A DNA stretch of 64,000 bases, taken from assembly GCF_006440675.2 (NCBI RefSeq), contig NZ_CP083951.1:3505501-3569500 (forward strand), written 5' to 3'. Under the pieces are notes generated by a model. It was not told the origin of the DNA. It ran no database searches and saw only the letters and a list, made by a program, of their open reading frames with translations. Positions 33,770 to 44,545 of this stretch are shown here, piece by piece (within the stretch, counting starts at the first letter, position 1; every line of letters begins with the position of its first letter). Source of the stretch: Mesorhizobium sp. B2-8-5. GTDB taxonomy: Bacteria > Pseudomonadota > Alphaproteobacteria > Rhizobiales > Rhizobiaceae. The position numbers and the translations under genes are program-made.

Positions 33770-34603
33770 CTACATCGACGCCGCGAGCCCGGTCGGCGTT
33801 TCTCCGGCCAACTGACGGAACTCGCGCACCAGATGCGACTGGTCGGCGTAGCCGCAATCGGCGGCGATGCCGGCCCAGTCGTCTTCCTGCCGCCTGGACA
33901 GCGAGAGCGCGCGGTTGAAGCGCACGATGCGCGACAATGTCTTCGGGCCGATGCCGATCGCGTCGGTGAATCTCGCCGCCAGATGCTTGCGGCTCCAGCC
34001 GATCTCACCGGCGAGCGCCGAAACACGGGTGCGGCCGCCCGACATGATGACTGTTCTGTACGCCCAGGCGATTTCGGGCGAAAGCGCATTCGCCTCCGCA
34101 AGGCGGCCGGCGATGAAGCCCTCGGCAATGTCGAAGCGCGCGTTCCAATCCGATGCCTCGCCAAGCCGTTCGCGCAATGCCATGCCGTCAAAGCCCAGCG
34201 CGTCGTCCAACCCGACCATGCGATCGCGCAACTCGCTCATCGGCAGGCCGAAGAACCGCCTGGCGCCAAGCGGCGTGAAATTGACCTGGACGCAGCAGGA
34301 GCCGCCGAAGGATTCGATCATGACCGGCCCAGCATGGAGACCGGCGGCGAAACTGGCGTAGCGATCGTTGTCGCCCGGGCTGTGACCGAGGCCGATGGCG
34401 AAGGCTTCGGCGAAGCTGATCACCAGCGGCACGGTCAGCGAAGCATATTCGACGATGCGGAAATGGCCGGGCAATGTCTCGCGATAGCCGCAGATATCCG
34501 TGACAATGCCGGCCAGCGAGGCGGGGGGCTTGCGCCGCACCATCTCGAAATGGATGGTCGGAGAGCGGTTATCCTGTCGAAGGCGCTCTGTCTCGTCGGA
34601 CAT
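33770..34603 (-). CDS. AraC-family transcriptional regulator
   Basis: A 277-residue regulator with an N-terminal ligand or dimerisation domain (about 1-170) of the DUF6597-like type and a C-terminal AraC double helix-turn-helix (about 180-275). The first HTH is around ALAGEIGWSRKHLAARF; the second is around WAGIAADCGYADQSHLVREF, with the family's typical GYxDxSHxxREF signature. It probably regulates itself and the downstream VOC gene. The inducer cannot be inferred. Confidence 0.88.
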   Translation of the reverse strand: MSDETERLRQDNRSPTIHFEMVRRKPPASLAGIVTDICGYRETLPGHFRIVEYASLTVPLVISFAEAFAIGLGHSPGDNDRYASFAAGLHAGPVMIESFGGSCCVQVNFTPLGARRFFGLPMSELRDRMVGLDDALGFDGMALRERLGEASDWNARFDIAEGFIAGRLAEANALSPEIAWAYRTVIMSGGRTRVSALAGEIGWSRKHLAARFTDAIGIGPKTLSRIVRFNRALSLSRRQEDDWAGIAADCGYADQSHLVREFRQLAGETPTGLAASM

Positions 34604-34697
34604 GCCGAGAGCCTATCAGAATATGCTCGCAAGAATCAAAAGCGCCCGGCAGGGCCGGGCGCTCCGAGTTGCCTGAGATTGGCTATTAACGGTTAAT

Positions 34698-34731
34698 GCA
34701 ATTCCGGACGGAAAACTTTTCCTGGAATTGC
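34698..34731. repeat. Short palindromic repeat, copy 1 (minimal form)
   Basis: GCAATTCC at the left and GGAATTGC at the right enclose CGGACGGAAAACTTTTCCT: a 34-base hairpin that is a deleted version of the longer copies at 35868-35934 and 36402-36464. It touches the stop codon of the small membrane protein gene. Confidence 0.75.
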
Positions 34732-34732
34732 T

Positions 34733-34903
34733 TTAGGTGCCGCGCATCAAACAGCCGGCGGCAAGCACGATATAGGCGATGAGCATGATCCAAACGGACG
34801 CAAGCGGAATGAATGCAAGAACGCCAAGAGCGGCGATAAGGCCGATGACGGCGATGACCAACGAAATAATGAACACGATCTGGGTGGGCGCACTGAGATT
34901 CAT
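34733..34903 (-). CDS. Small two-helix membrane protein
   Basis: A 56-residue hydrophobic protein starting MNLSAPTQIVFIISLVIAV, with two predicted membrane helices (about 8-28 and 33-52) and a short C-terminal CLMRGT. GGAGGG lies 8 bases upstream of the ATG, which is good support for translation. The frame is open upstream, but that sequence is not hydrophobic and lacks a ribosome site. Function unknown; inner-membrane location expected. Confidence 0.75.
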   Translation of the reverse strand: MNLSAPTQIVFIISLVIAVIGLIAALGVLAFIPLASVWIMLIAYIVLAAGCLMRGT

Positions 34904-34955
34904 GTCTGGTCCCTCCAACCTGATTCGCAACACCCGAATTCTACCAGCATGCGCC

Positions 34956-35741
34956 TCACATACCAATGAGCTGGCGTAAGGGATTGGCCGGATCGGCCAG
35001 CAGCTTCACAGCGAGCGCCAGGCAGACGACCACCAGCAACGGCTTGATCAGCTTGGCGCCGATGCGGATGGCAAGGCTCGCGCCGACACGGGCGCCGATG
35101 AACTGTGCCACGCCCATCATCAAGCCGATCTTCCAGTCGATGACGCCGACGGCGGCAAAGACGACGAAACCGCCGATGTTGGAAGCGAAGTTGAGCAGCT
35201 TGGTGTGCGCCGTCGCCTTGAGCACGCCGTAGCCGGCAAGGGTGACGAAGGCGAGCATGTAGAAGGAGCCGGCGCCGGGACCGAAGACGCCGTCATAGAA
35301 GCCGATCAGCGGCGGGATGATCAGCCCGAACAGGAAAGGCGACAGCCGCTCGGCGCGGTCGACGTCGTCCATGTTCGGCTTCAGCGCGAAATAGAGGGCG
35401 ATGGCGATCAGGAGCAGCGGCAGCAGGGCGCGCAGGAAATCGCCGGGCACGACCGTCGCCAACAGGGCGCCGACCGCGCCGCCGGCAAGCGCCAGCAGCG
35501 CCGACGGCAGCTGGCGGCGCAGGTCGACCTGACCGTTTGCGGCATAATGGATGGTGGCCGAGCCGGAACCGAACATGCCCTGCAATTTGTTCGTGCCAAG
35601 TGCCGCGACCGGCGAAAAACCGGCGAGCAGCAGCGCCGGGATCGTGATCAGCCCGCCGCCGCCGGCGATCGAGTCGACAAAACCCGCCGCAAAAGCGGCG
35701 GCGACGAGAATAAGGACGGTCTGCAGGGTAAGGTCGATCAT
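34956..35741 (-). CDS. TSUP-family sulfite/sulfonate exporter-like protein (TauE/SafE)
   Basis: A 261-residue integral membrane protein of the TauE/SafE (TSUP) family with about eight hydrophobic helices. The two family repeats start with FAAGFVDSIAGGGGLITIPALL (about 20) and GFYDGVFGPGAGSFYMLAF (about 145); the glycine-rich turns are diagnostic. These proteins carry sulfite, sulfoacetate or other organosulfur anions across the inner membrane; the direction and substrate here are unknown. No good ribosome site precedes the ATG at 35741, but upstream candidates add non-membrane sequence. Possible organosulfur link to the DMSP-lyase homologues is speculative. Confidence 0.85.
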   Translation of the reverse strand: MIDLTLQTVLILVAAAFAAGFVDSIAGGGGLITIPALLLAGFSPVAALGTNKLQGMFGSGSATIHYAANGQVDLRRQLPSALLALAGGAVGALLATVVPGDFLRALLPLLLIAIALYFALKPNMDDVDRAERLSPFLFGLIIPPLIGFYDGVFGPGAGSFYMLAFVTLAGYGVLKATAHTKLLNFASNIGGFVVFAAVGVIDWKIGLMMGVAQFIGARVGASLAIRIGAKLIKPLLVVVCLALAVKLLADPANPLRQLIGM

Positions 35742-35867
35742 CGGGGAGGGGTGATTGGAAGGAAGGAAGCCGCAGCTTCCATCACGCTCAGTCAGTTTGC
35801 GCAAGACCAATTCCATGTCAGAGCGGTTCGCCGTTCCACGCCGAACCGCCCGTCCTTCGCTTTGGCG

Positions 35868-35934
35868 CAATTCCGGACGGAAAGCTACGGCGAAGTCGCC
35901 GAGCCTAAACGCTCACACTTTTCCTGGAATTGCT
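35868..35934 (+). repeat. Palindromic repeat, copy 2 (full form)
   Basis: A 67-base element bounded by GCAATTCC and GGAATTGC. Its interior is an inverted copy of that at 36402-36464 (both contain GCTACGGCGAAGTCGCCGAG or its complement). A separate perfect hairpin GCGGTTCG/CGAACCGC lies just left of it at 35824-35850. Confidence 0.85.
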
Positions 35935-35968
35935 CTAACAATCCAATCGGAATCGCAAAGGGAGCTTG

Positions 35969-36400
35969 ATGGCGATGGCGCTGCTCGACCAGATACGTTC
36001 GATCTTCGACGGTGACCCGGGTGTGCGCAAGGTGGCGGACGACCCTGTGCTGTCGGCGGAATTGCTGATGCTGTTCCGCATGATCCTGGCCGACGGCTCG
36101 GTCTCGGAGAGAGAGATGGTCGTCTTCCGGCATATCTGCAAGGAAGCCTTCGGCATTCCGGAGGCCTCGATCGACAGCGTCATCGAATATCTCAACGATT
36201 ATGGCTACGAGACCAACGGCTCGCAGGCGATCGCGCTGTTCCGCGACCTCGATGTCGAGCGCCGAAAGCTGCTTGCGCGCCACATGGCCGAGATCGCCAA
36301 GGCCGATGCCAAGCTGGCGGAGAGCGAAGTCCGGCTCCTGCGCCGCACACTCGACCTGCTCGATATCAGTCCGGTCGATGTGGTGAAGCCGGAGAGCTGA
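35969..36400 (+). CDS. TerB-family (tellurite-resistance-like) protein
   Basis: A 143-residue all-helical soluble protein resembling the TerB / DjlA N-terminal domain. It shows LMLFRMILADGSVSEREM and a second similar acidic helical hairpin, MAEIAKADAKLAESEVRLL; these paired acidic motifs bind metal ions in TerB. Its role is unknown beyond a stress or metal-sensing association of the family. AAAGGGA precedes the ATG at 35969, and a TTG directly upstream is an alternative. The gene is bracketed within 35 bases upstream and 2 bases downstream by opposite-facing copies of the same palindromic repeat. Confidence 0.82.
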   Translation: MAMALLDQIRSIFDGDPGVRKVADDPVLSAELLMLFRMILADGSVSEREMVVFRHICKEAFGIPEASIDSVIEYLNDYGYETNGSQAIALFRDLDVERRKLLARHMAEIAKADAKLAESEVRLLRRTLDLLDISPVDVVKPES

Positions 36401-36401
36401 A

Positions 36402-36464
36402 GCAATTCCAGGACAAGCGTGAGCGTTTAAGCTCGGCGACTTCGCCGTAGCCGTCCGGAATTGC
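36402..36464 (-). repeat. Palindromic repeat, copy 3 (full form, inverted)
   Basis: A 63-base element in reverse orientation relative to 35868-35934. It starts 2 bases after the TerB-like stop codon and ends 20 bases before the ABC ATPase stop codon. Confidence 0.85.
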
Positions 36465-36483
36465 AGCAAACAAGGAGGCTGAA

Positions 36484-38102
<1,619 letters not shown>

Positions 38103-38106
<4 letters not shown>

Positions 38107-38972
38107 CGGCGCCGCCGCGATTTCGGATCGAGGATGTCGGCAATGCCGTCGCCGAGCAGGTTCAGCCCGAGCACGGTGACGACGATCGCCATGCCGGGGA
38201 AGATCGCCATCCAGGGTGCGGTCACCATGCGCGTCTGCGCGTCGAACAGCATGCGGCCCCAGCTCGGCATCGGCGGCTGGGCGCCGAGGCCGACATAGGA
38301 AAGCCCGGCTTCGGCGAGAATGCCGAGCGCGAACTGGATCGTGCCCTGGACCAGCAGCAGCGTCGCGATGTTGGGCAGGATGTGCTCGATGCTGATGCGC
38401 GTCATGCCCTTGCCGGCGGCGCGCGCGGCAAGGATGAACTCGCGCGGCCAGATGGCTAAGGCTCCGGCCCGCGCCACGCGGGCGAAGACCGGGATGTTGA
38501 AGATGCCGATTGCGATGATGGCGTTGACGGCGCCCGGGCCGAAGATCGCGGTGATCATGATTGCCGAGAGCAAGGCCGGAAAGGCGAAGACGAGATCGTT
38601 GACGCGCATCAGCGCCTCGTCGGCTATCCCGCCACGCGCCGCCGCGAAGGCGCCAAGCGGCAGGCCGATGCCCATGCCGATGCCGACCGCGACCAGCGCG
38701 ACAGCGATCGAATTGCGGGCGCCGACCATGATCATCGACAGGATGTCGCGACCGAAATGATCGGTGCCGAACCAGTGCGCCCAGGAGGGCGCCTGCGTCT
38801 TGTCGGCGATCACCAGCCTGGTGACGTCGTAAGGCGTCCACAGGAACGAGACGAGCGCGACGGCCACGATCAGGAGCGTGATGACAAGCCCGATCAGGAA
38901 TGAGCGGTTGCCAAAAGCCTTGGCGAGCACGCGGGCAAGGGTTTCCTCGGGCAGGTCAACGCGCATGGTCAT
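38103..38972 (-). CDS. Peptide-type ABC transporter permease (DppC/OppC family)
   Basis: A 289-residue inner-membrane permease with a cytosolic N-terminus, a first helix (about 25-47), a periplasmic loop and five further helices. The ATPase-contact (EAA-type) loop is RAAGKGMTRISIEHILPN. It pairs with the DppB-type permease to form the channel. Both ends show 4-base ATGA overlaps with its neighbours, so translation of the operon is coupled; this overlap also fixes the start at the first of two nearby ATG codons. Confidence 0.93.
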
Positions 38973-39916
38973 TGCCGGCCTCTGAGGCGCGGGTCGACGA
39001 TGGCGTAGGAGAAATCGACAACGAGATTGATCAGGATCACGGCGGCGACCAGCAGCATGACGATGCTCTCGACGACGATTAGGTCGCGCTGGGTGATGGC
39101 CTGGAAGATCAGCCGGCCGAGGCCCGGCAAGTAAAAAACATTCTCGATGATGATGGTGCCGGCCAGCAGGAAGGCGAATTGCAGGCCGAGGATTGTCAGC
39201 ACCGGGATCATGGCGTTGCGCAGCGCATGGCGCCAGAGCACGGCGCGATAGGGCAGGCCCTTGGCGCGCGCGGTGCGGATATAGTCCTCGTTGAGCACGT
39301 CGATCAGCGCCGAGCGGGCGACGCGCCCCAGGATCGCCGCCTGCGGCAGCGCAAGAGCGACGGCCGGCAAGACCAGAGATTTCAACGCCGTCCAGATACC
39401 GGCGCCCCAGCCCGGAAAGCCGCCGGCCGGCACCAGACGCAGCCAGACGGCGAAGAGGTAGATCAGCATCAGCGCGAACCAGAAATTCGGCACGGCGACG
39501 CCGAGCTGGGCGGCGCCCATGGCCAGCGTGTCGCCGGCCCGGCCCTGGCGGCTGGCCGAGAACACGCCGACCGGAATGGCGATGATGGTCGAGAGCGCCA
39601 GCGCGATCAGCGCCAGCGGCAGGGAGACGGCGATGCGCTCACGCACGAGGTCGATGACGGGGACCGAATAGGTGTAGGAGCGGCCGAAATCGAGGCTGAG
39701 CAAGCCCGCCGCCCAGTGCAGGTAGCGCAGGACCAGCGGCGCGTTCAGCCCCATCTGGTTGCGCAGCACCTCGACTTGGTCGGCGCTGGCATTGAGGCCC
39801 AGCATCAGGCGCGCCGGGTCGCCGGGCAGGATCTCCATGATCGCGAACACCACCATCGAGGCCAGCACCAGTGTGAGGGCCGCGATGATGAGGCGCTTTA
39901 CGAGGTATGCGGTCAT
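38969..39916 (-). CDS. Peptide-type ABC transporter permease (DppB/OppB family)
   Basis: A 315-residue inner-membrane permease with six helices. The N-terminus MTAYLVKRLIIAALTLVLAS and the FAIMEILPGDPARLMLG segment are typical of DppB. The cytosolic coupling loop is YIRTARAKGLPYRAVLWRHA. It lies 28 bases downstream of the binding-protein gene and overlaps the next permease by 4 bases. Substrate is set by the binding protein and is probably a peptide or similar amide. Confidence 0.93.
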   Translation of the reverse strand: MTAYLVKRLIIAALTLVLASMVVFAIMEILPGDPARLMLGLNASADQVEVLRNQMGLNAPLVLRYLHWAAGLLSLDFGRSYTYSVPVIDLVRERIAVSLPLALIALALSTIIAIPVGVFSASRQGRAGDTLAMGAAQLGVAVPNFWFALMLIYLFAVWLRLVPAGGFPGWGAGIWTALKSLVLPAVALALPQAAILGRVARSALIDVLNEDYIRTARAKGLPYRAVLWRHALRNAMIPVLTILGLQFAFLLAGTIIIENVFYLPGLGRLIFQAITQRDLIVVESIVMLLVAAVILINLVVDFSYAIVDPRLRGRQ

Positions 39917-39944
39917 GGGAGGCGATCGGGCGATCGCGCCGGCC

Positions 39945-41426
39945 TCAATCCGTCCACTTCACCTTGGTGAGATCGTCAGCCTCGATCGGCCAGTTCGTCC
40001 ACATGCCCTGCAGCTTGGCGTCCCAGACGCCAATCTTGGGCAGCTCGAACAGGTAGACGGCGGGCACATCGTGCGCGAGAATCCTCTGCGCCTCGCCCAG
40101 CAGTTCCAGCCTCTTGTCCTTGTCGACCGTGGTGCCGAGCTCCTTGATGACATCGTTGAACTTCGGATTGTCATACTGGAAATAGTAGCCGGGCCGCGAA
40201 TAGATATCGATGTCGTTTGGCTCGACATGGGAAACAATCGTCAGGTCGTAGTCCTTGTTGGTGAAGACCTGGCTCAGCCACTCCGCCCATTCGACCGGAA
40301 TGATCTGCAGATTGACCCCGATCTCCTTCAGTTGGGACTGAATCACCTGGCCGCCATCGCGTGCGTAAGGTGCGGGCGGCAGCTTGATCGTGGCCGAAAA
40401 GCCGTTCTCCAACCCCGCTTCCTTCAGATACTCCTTGGCCTTGGCGATGTCGTGCGGGTAGACGCCGGTGAGATCGACATAGCCCGCATCGCCTGGCGAA
40501 AAATGAGAGCCGATCGGCTTTCCAAGACCGTTCGAGGCTGCGTCGATGATGGCACTGCGATCGATCGCCGAGGCGAGCGCCTGCCGAACCGCAAGCTTGT
40601 CGAAAGGTGGCTTCTTGTTGTTGATCGACAGGATTGTCTCGCCCTCGGTCGAGCCGATCACGACGCTGAAGCGCGGATCGGACTGGAGCTGTGCAAGCGC
40701 GTCTTGTGCGGGCATGTTGGCGAAAGCCTGGATGTCGCCCGAGAGCAATGCGGGGACAGCCGCGGCGGCGTCGGGCACGATACGGAATGTCGCCTTGTCG
40801 AGCGCGGCGGGCGTACCCCAGTAGTCCGGGTTCTTGACGAGCGTGATCTCGGAGCCTTTGGCCCAGTGATCGAGCTTGAATGGACCGGTGCCGATCGGCT
40901 TGTCCTTATTGCCGTCGGCCGACCCCTTCGCCACGATCACCGCCGCAACCTGGCCCATGTCGTAGAGGAAACTGCCCTGCGGCCCGTCGAGAGTGACCTT
41001 GACGGTCGACGGATCGACCGCCGTGACATCGGTGATGTGCGCAAAGAGCTGCTTTTGCGGATTGAGCGAATCCTTGGCGCGCGCTCGGTCCAGCGAGAAT
41101 TTCACGTCGTCGGCGCTGAAGGCCGAGCCATCGTGGAACTTCACGCCGGAATGCAGCTTGAACGTGTAGACCTTGCCGTCGTCGGAGACAGTCCAGCTCT
41201 CGGCGAGAGCGGGCTGGACCTGGCCGTTGTCGTCGATGCGCGTCAGCCCTTCGAAGACATTGGCATAGGTGACTTCGCCGATGGCAGCGGCAGCGCCGGC
41301 GGTCGGATCGAGATGCGGCGGCTCGAGCACGATCCCGAGCGTGAGATCGGTGCGCGCGGCAAAGGCCGACGTGGCGGCGGCAAGCGACAGCGCAGCCGCG
41401 GCCAAGATGGTCTTCCACAGTTTCAT
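39945..41426 (-). CDS. Family 5 extracellular substrate-binding protein of peptide-type ABC transporter
   Basis: A 493-residue periplasmic binding protein of the DppA/OppA (SBP_bac_5) family. The signal peptide MKLWKTILAAAALSLAAATS runs to a likely cleavage after AFA at residue 23. The mature protein has the typical early segment EPPHLDPTAGAAAAIGEVTY and the YTFKLHSGVKFHDGSAFSAD motif. It captures the ligand and delivers it to the permeases encoded downstream. The ligand is unknown; the neighbouring M20 deacylase suggests an N-acylated amino acid or peptide. Confidence 0.93.
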   Translation of the reverse strand: MKLWKTILAAAALSLAAATSAFAARTDLTLGIVLEPPHLDPTAGAAAAIGEVTYANVFEGLTRIDDNGQVQPALAESWTVSDDGKVYTFKLHSGVKFHDGSAFSADDVKFSLDRARAKDSLNPQKQLFAHITDVTAVDPSTVKVTLDGPQGSFLYDMGQVAAVIVAKGSADGNKDKPIGTGPFKLDHWAKGSEITLVKNPDYWGTPAALDKATFRIVPDAAAAVPALLSGDIQAFANMPAQDALAQLQSDPRFSVVIGSTEGETILSINNKKPPFDKLAVRQALASAIDRSAIIDAASNGLGKPIGSHFSPGDAGYVDLTGVYPHDIAKAKEYLKEAGLENGFSATIKLPPAPYARDGGQVIQSQLKEIGVNLQIIPVEWAEWLSQVFTNKDYDLTIVSHVEPNDIDIYSRPGYYFQYDNPKFNDVIKELGTTVDKDKRLELLGEAQRILAHDVPAVYLFELPKIGVWDAKLQGMWTNWPIEADDLTKVKWTD

Positions 41427-41553
41427 CGCTGAACTCCCATTTGCTCAAACGTGCTCAAGCTGGCGGATAGAAGCGTGATTTCGCGCGCGAGTAAATCGCG
41501 TTTCATGCTGCCTTGCCGCGCCGGGGGAAATGTTTTTCCCACCGTCGTCCCGA

Positions 41554-42831
41554 TCAGTCCGTCGTTCCTCTCAAAAGCACATTGAGACCGATTGCCATCA
41601 CCTTGGCCGATTCCACCATGTCGGCGATGCCCACCCATTCGTCCGGCCGGTGGGCTAGGTCGAGAATGCCCGGGCCATAGGCGATGCAATCGTAGAGGTG
41701 GCCGATGCGCGCGACATGCTTCTGGTCGTAGGTGCCCGGCGAGATCACATAGTCGGGCTCGCGCTCGAACACCGCCATGATGCCTTTCGCGACAGCCTGC
41801 ACCACCGGCGCGTCGCGCTCGGTCATCAGCGGCAGCACCTCCATCAGGTCGCGGATCTCGTAGTCGAATTTCTTGCGCTCGCGCTTCAGCCGCTCGAGGA
41901 TGCCCGTGACTTCGCCTTTGACGGCGGCGATGTCCTCTTCGAGCAGGAAACGCCGGTCGATGGTGAGCCGGCAGGAATCCGGCACATTGGGCGAGGGGAG
42001 GCCCGGCCGGAAATCCTCGGTCTGGCCGCCATGGATGGAATTGATGTTCATGGTCGAGCGCCGGGCGCCCTCCGGCACCACCGGCATGCGCGTCATCTTG
42101 CGGTCGAGGGCCGGGAACAGCTCGTCCTCGAAGGCTTGCAGCACGGCGCCCATATGGCGCACCGCGTTGTCGCCGAGGAACGGCATAGAGCCGTGCGCGA
42201 TCTCGCCCTTGGTCTCGATCTCGGCCCACCAGACGCCGCGGTGGCCGAGGCAGATGCGATCCTTGTTAAGCGGTTCGGGGATGATGACGTGGTCGACTTT
42301 CGGCTTCGAGAAATAGCCGAGCCGCGCCAGATGGGCGACGCCGCCGAAACCGCCGGATTCCTCGTCCGCCGTGCCCGATATCTCGATAGCGCCTGGAAAA
42401 TCTGGATATACCTCCATGAAGGCTTCGACGGCGATGACGGAGGCGGCCAGGCCGCCTTTCATGTCGCAGGCGCCGCGGCCAAAGACCCTGCCGTCCGTCA
42501 CCACGCCGGCAAAGGGATCGACGGTCCAGCCGTCGCCGGCCTCGACCACGTCGATATGCGAGTTGAAGTGCACGCAGGGGCCGGGCGAGCGGCCGTCGAA
42601 GCGGGCGACGACATTGACCCGCGGGTAGCGGTCGCTGTCGCCGGGCGCGCCTTCAGCACGGATGAACTCGGTTTCGAAGCCGCGTTTCCTGAGACGCGCG
42701 CCAAGAAACTCGGCGCATGGCCGGTAGGCCTCGCCTGGCGGGTTGACGGTCGGAAAGCGGATCAGGTCCACGGTCAGCGCAACGAGGTCGTCGACCCGGT
42801 CCTCGACCGCCTTGAGAAGTCGTTCATTCAT
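41554..42831 (-). CDS. M20-family deacylase/peptidase (ArgE/DapE type)
   Basis: A 425-residue binuclear zinc amidohydrolase, cytosolic. Metal and catalytic residues are visible: H92-x-D94 in NSHIDVV, bridging D123 in CDMKGG, and E157-E158 in ADEESGG. The dimerisation domain sits in the middle (about 200-310). Family members hydrolyse N-acyl amino acids or dipeptides; ArgE/DapE naming does not prove a biosynthetic role. The gene lies 127 bases upstream of the peptide ABC operon on the same strand, and may process the imported compound. Start at ATG 42831; the upstream 12 codons lack a ribosome site. Confidence 0.9.
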   Translation of the reverse strand: MNERLLKAVEDRVDDLVALTVDLIRFPTVNPPGEAYRPCAEFLGARLRKRGFETEFIRAEGAPGDSDRYPRVNVVARFDGRSPGPCVHFNSHIDVVEAGDGWTVDPFAGVVTDGRVFGRGACDMKGGLAASVIAVEAFMEVYPDFPGAIEISGTADEESGGFGGVAHLARLGYFSKPKVDHVIIPEPLNKDRICLGHRGVWWAEIETKGEIAHGSMPFLGDNAVRHMGAVLQAFEDELFPALDRKMTRMPVVPEGARRSTMNINSIHGGQTEDFRPGLPSPNVPDSCRLTIDRRFLLEEDIAAVKGEVTGILERLKRERKKFDYEIRDLMEVLPLMTERDAPVVQAVAKGIMAVFEREPDYVISPGTYDQKHVARIGHLYDCIAYGPGILDLAHRPDEWVGIADMVESAKVMAIGLNVLLRGTTD

Positions 42832-43092
42832 GCGGCGGATTGAAGAAGGAACGCAGCACTTTTGCAAGCAACCAGTCGCTCATTGCCACACAACGACCGA
42901 AGCATGGACCAACGCCTCGCCTAAACTTCAGAGGGTGCGTGGCGACGCGGCAACTATACCGCGAAAATCGTTCAAATTCGTCGCATTGGATTGGCGGAAT
43001 CGTCAAGGAGTGTGTGGTACTTAACGCATCTGCCGGCAAAAAGATGGAAAAACCGCGCGAATGGCAGGGGGCAATCAAAGGGGTTTGATCGC

Positions 43093-43524
43093 ATGAAAAA
43101 GTTCGTTCTCATGGCAACCATGCTGGCAACCGCGTTGTTCGGCATGTCCGTCGCAAGCCGGGCGGCCACGCTGGTCGCCAATATCGACGTCTCGTCGCAG
43201 ACCATGACCGTCAGCAAATATGGCCAGGTGGTCTATCGCTGGAGCGTGTCGACCGCGCGCAAGGGCTACTTCACGCCGCGCGGCAGCTATCGGCCGCAAT
43301 GGACCGCCCGGATGTGGTATTCGCGCAAGTATGACAACTCGCCGATGCCCTATTCGGTGTTCTTCCACGGCGGCTATGCCATTCACGGCACCGGGTCGGT
43401 GAGAAACCTCGGGCGCCCGGCCTCGCATGGCTGCGTGCGCCTGCATCCGGCCAACGCCGCCACCTTCTATGCGATGGTCAAGGAAGTCGGCTTCGGCAAC
43501 ACGCGGATCGTCGTCGCCAACTGA
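43093..43524 (+). CDS. L,D-transpeptidase (YkuD family), exported
   Basis: A 143-residue small L,D-transpeptidase with a signal peptide (about residues 1-24, cut after SRA). The YkuD catalytic motif is complete: H98 in AIHGTG and the SHGCVRL box with nucleophile C114. It would form or swap 3-3 crosslinks in peptidoglycan or attach proteins to it, in the periplasm. AAAGGGG precedes the ATG by about 9 bases. It is nearly as short as a minimal catalytic domain and has no LysM or PG-binding domain. The 261-base gap upstream holds no feature I can recognise. Confidence 0.92.
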   Translation: MKKFVLMATMLATALFGMSVASRAATLVANIDVSSQTMTVSKYGQVVYRWSVSTARKGYFTPRGSYRPQWTARMWYSRKYDNSPMPYSVFFHGGYAIHGTGSVRNLGRPASHGCVRLHPANAATFYAMVKEVGFGNTRIVVAN

Positions 43525-43546
43525 TCCGGGGCGGCGGAGCGACCGA

Positions 43547-44539
43547 TTACTGGCCGGCTGTCGCCTTCGCCTGTCCACGCTTGCGGCGACGCCCACTGAT
43601 TTCCCAGCGCTTGTGGAACCACATCCACTGTCCAGGGTCCTCACGCACCCAGCGCTCGACCACATCGGTGAGCAACTGGGTGGTGGCAGCGACATCGACA
43701 CTGCCGCCTTCGGTGCGCGGCAAGGTCAGCCTGTCCTCGATTTCCAGACGGAAGCGGTTGCCCGGCAGCCTGACGCAGCGGGCGGGGTAGACATCGCAGT
43801 CATAGTGACGGGCCAGCATGCCGAGCATCGGGTTGCTCTGGCACCGGCGGCCGAAGAAAGTCGTCTCCACGCCACCCGAGAATTTCTGATCGACCAGCAC
43901 GCCGATATTGCCGCCCTTCTCCAGGATGGCGGCAAGGGCGAACGACGCGCCGGCGGCGGAGGGCAGCAGGGCACCCATCGAGGAGCGGCGCGTCGAGTGG
44001 ATGTAGTCGGCGAGATAGGGGTTGTTCGGCGGGCGAAACAGCGCCGTGATGTTCATGCCGAACGTGGCGGCGGCCACCGGCAGCAGCTCGAAATTGCCGA
44101 GATGGCCGGTGAACAGGATATGCGGCTTCTTCTCATCGGCGATCTCGAGGAAATGCTCGACGCCGCGCACCTCGACCCGGCCCGGCTTCGAAGCGTTCGG
44201 ATCGAAGTCGAACAGCGCGTCGAGGAAGATGTACTCGGCCGCGAGGCAGGCCATGTTGCCCCACATGTCGCGCGCGATGGCTTCGATCTCGGCGTCGCTC
44301 TTTTGCGGATAGGCAAGGCGCAGATTGTTGACCGCAACGCGATGGCGCCCGACCATCGGACCGATGCGGCGGGCGATGCGGTCGGCGAAATTGAGCGCGC
44401 TGTCCGGCGGCAGAAGGCGCAGCAGCGAGAGCAGAACGATAGCGAGCTTCGCGACCAGCCAATGCTCCAGCTGGCGCAGCCGCCGGCCGTAGCGGAACAT
44501 GAAGTCCCGGCGGGCTTTCCTGAACACCTTGCCGACCAT
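43547..44539 (-). CDS. lpxXL: Lipid A very-long-chain acyltransferase
   Basis: A 330-residue HtrB/LpxL-type lysophospholipid acyltransferase, inner-membrane associated by a hydrophobic N-terminal helix (about 28-45). The HxxxxE catalytic motif is in TGHLGNFELLP; the RPPNNPY and VDQKFSGGVETTFFG segments are typical. As the last gene of the acpXL cluster it should transfer 27-hydroxyoctacosanoate from AcpXL to lipid A. It starts 6 bases after the adhXL stop. The extra basic C-terminus (RRRKRGQAKA) is unremarkable. Confidence 0.88.
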   Translation of the reverse strand: MVGKVFRKARRDFMFRYGRRLRQLEHWLVAKLAIVLLSLLRLLPPDSALNFADRIARRIGPMVGRHRVAVNNLRLAYPQKSDAEIEAIARDMWGNMACLAAEYIFLDALFDFDPNASKPGRVEVRGVEHFLEIADEKKPHILFTGHLGNFELLPVAAATFGMNITALFRPPNNPYLADYIHSTRRSSMGALLPSAAGASFALAAILEKGGNIGVLVDQKFSGGVETTFFGRRCQSNPMLGMLARHYDCDVYPARCVRLPGNRFRLEIEDRLTLPRTEGGSVDVAATTQLLTDVVERWVREDPGQWMWFHKRWEISGRRRKRGQAKATAGQ

Positions 44540-44545
44540 CTTGTC

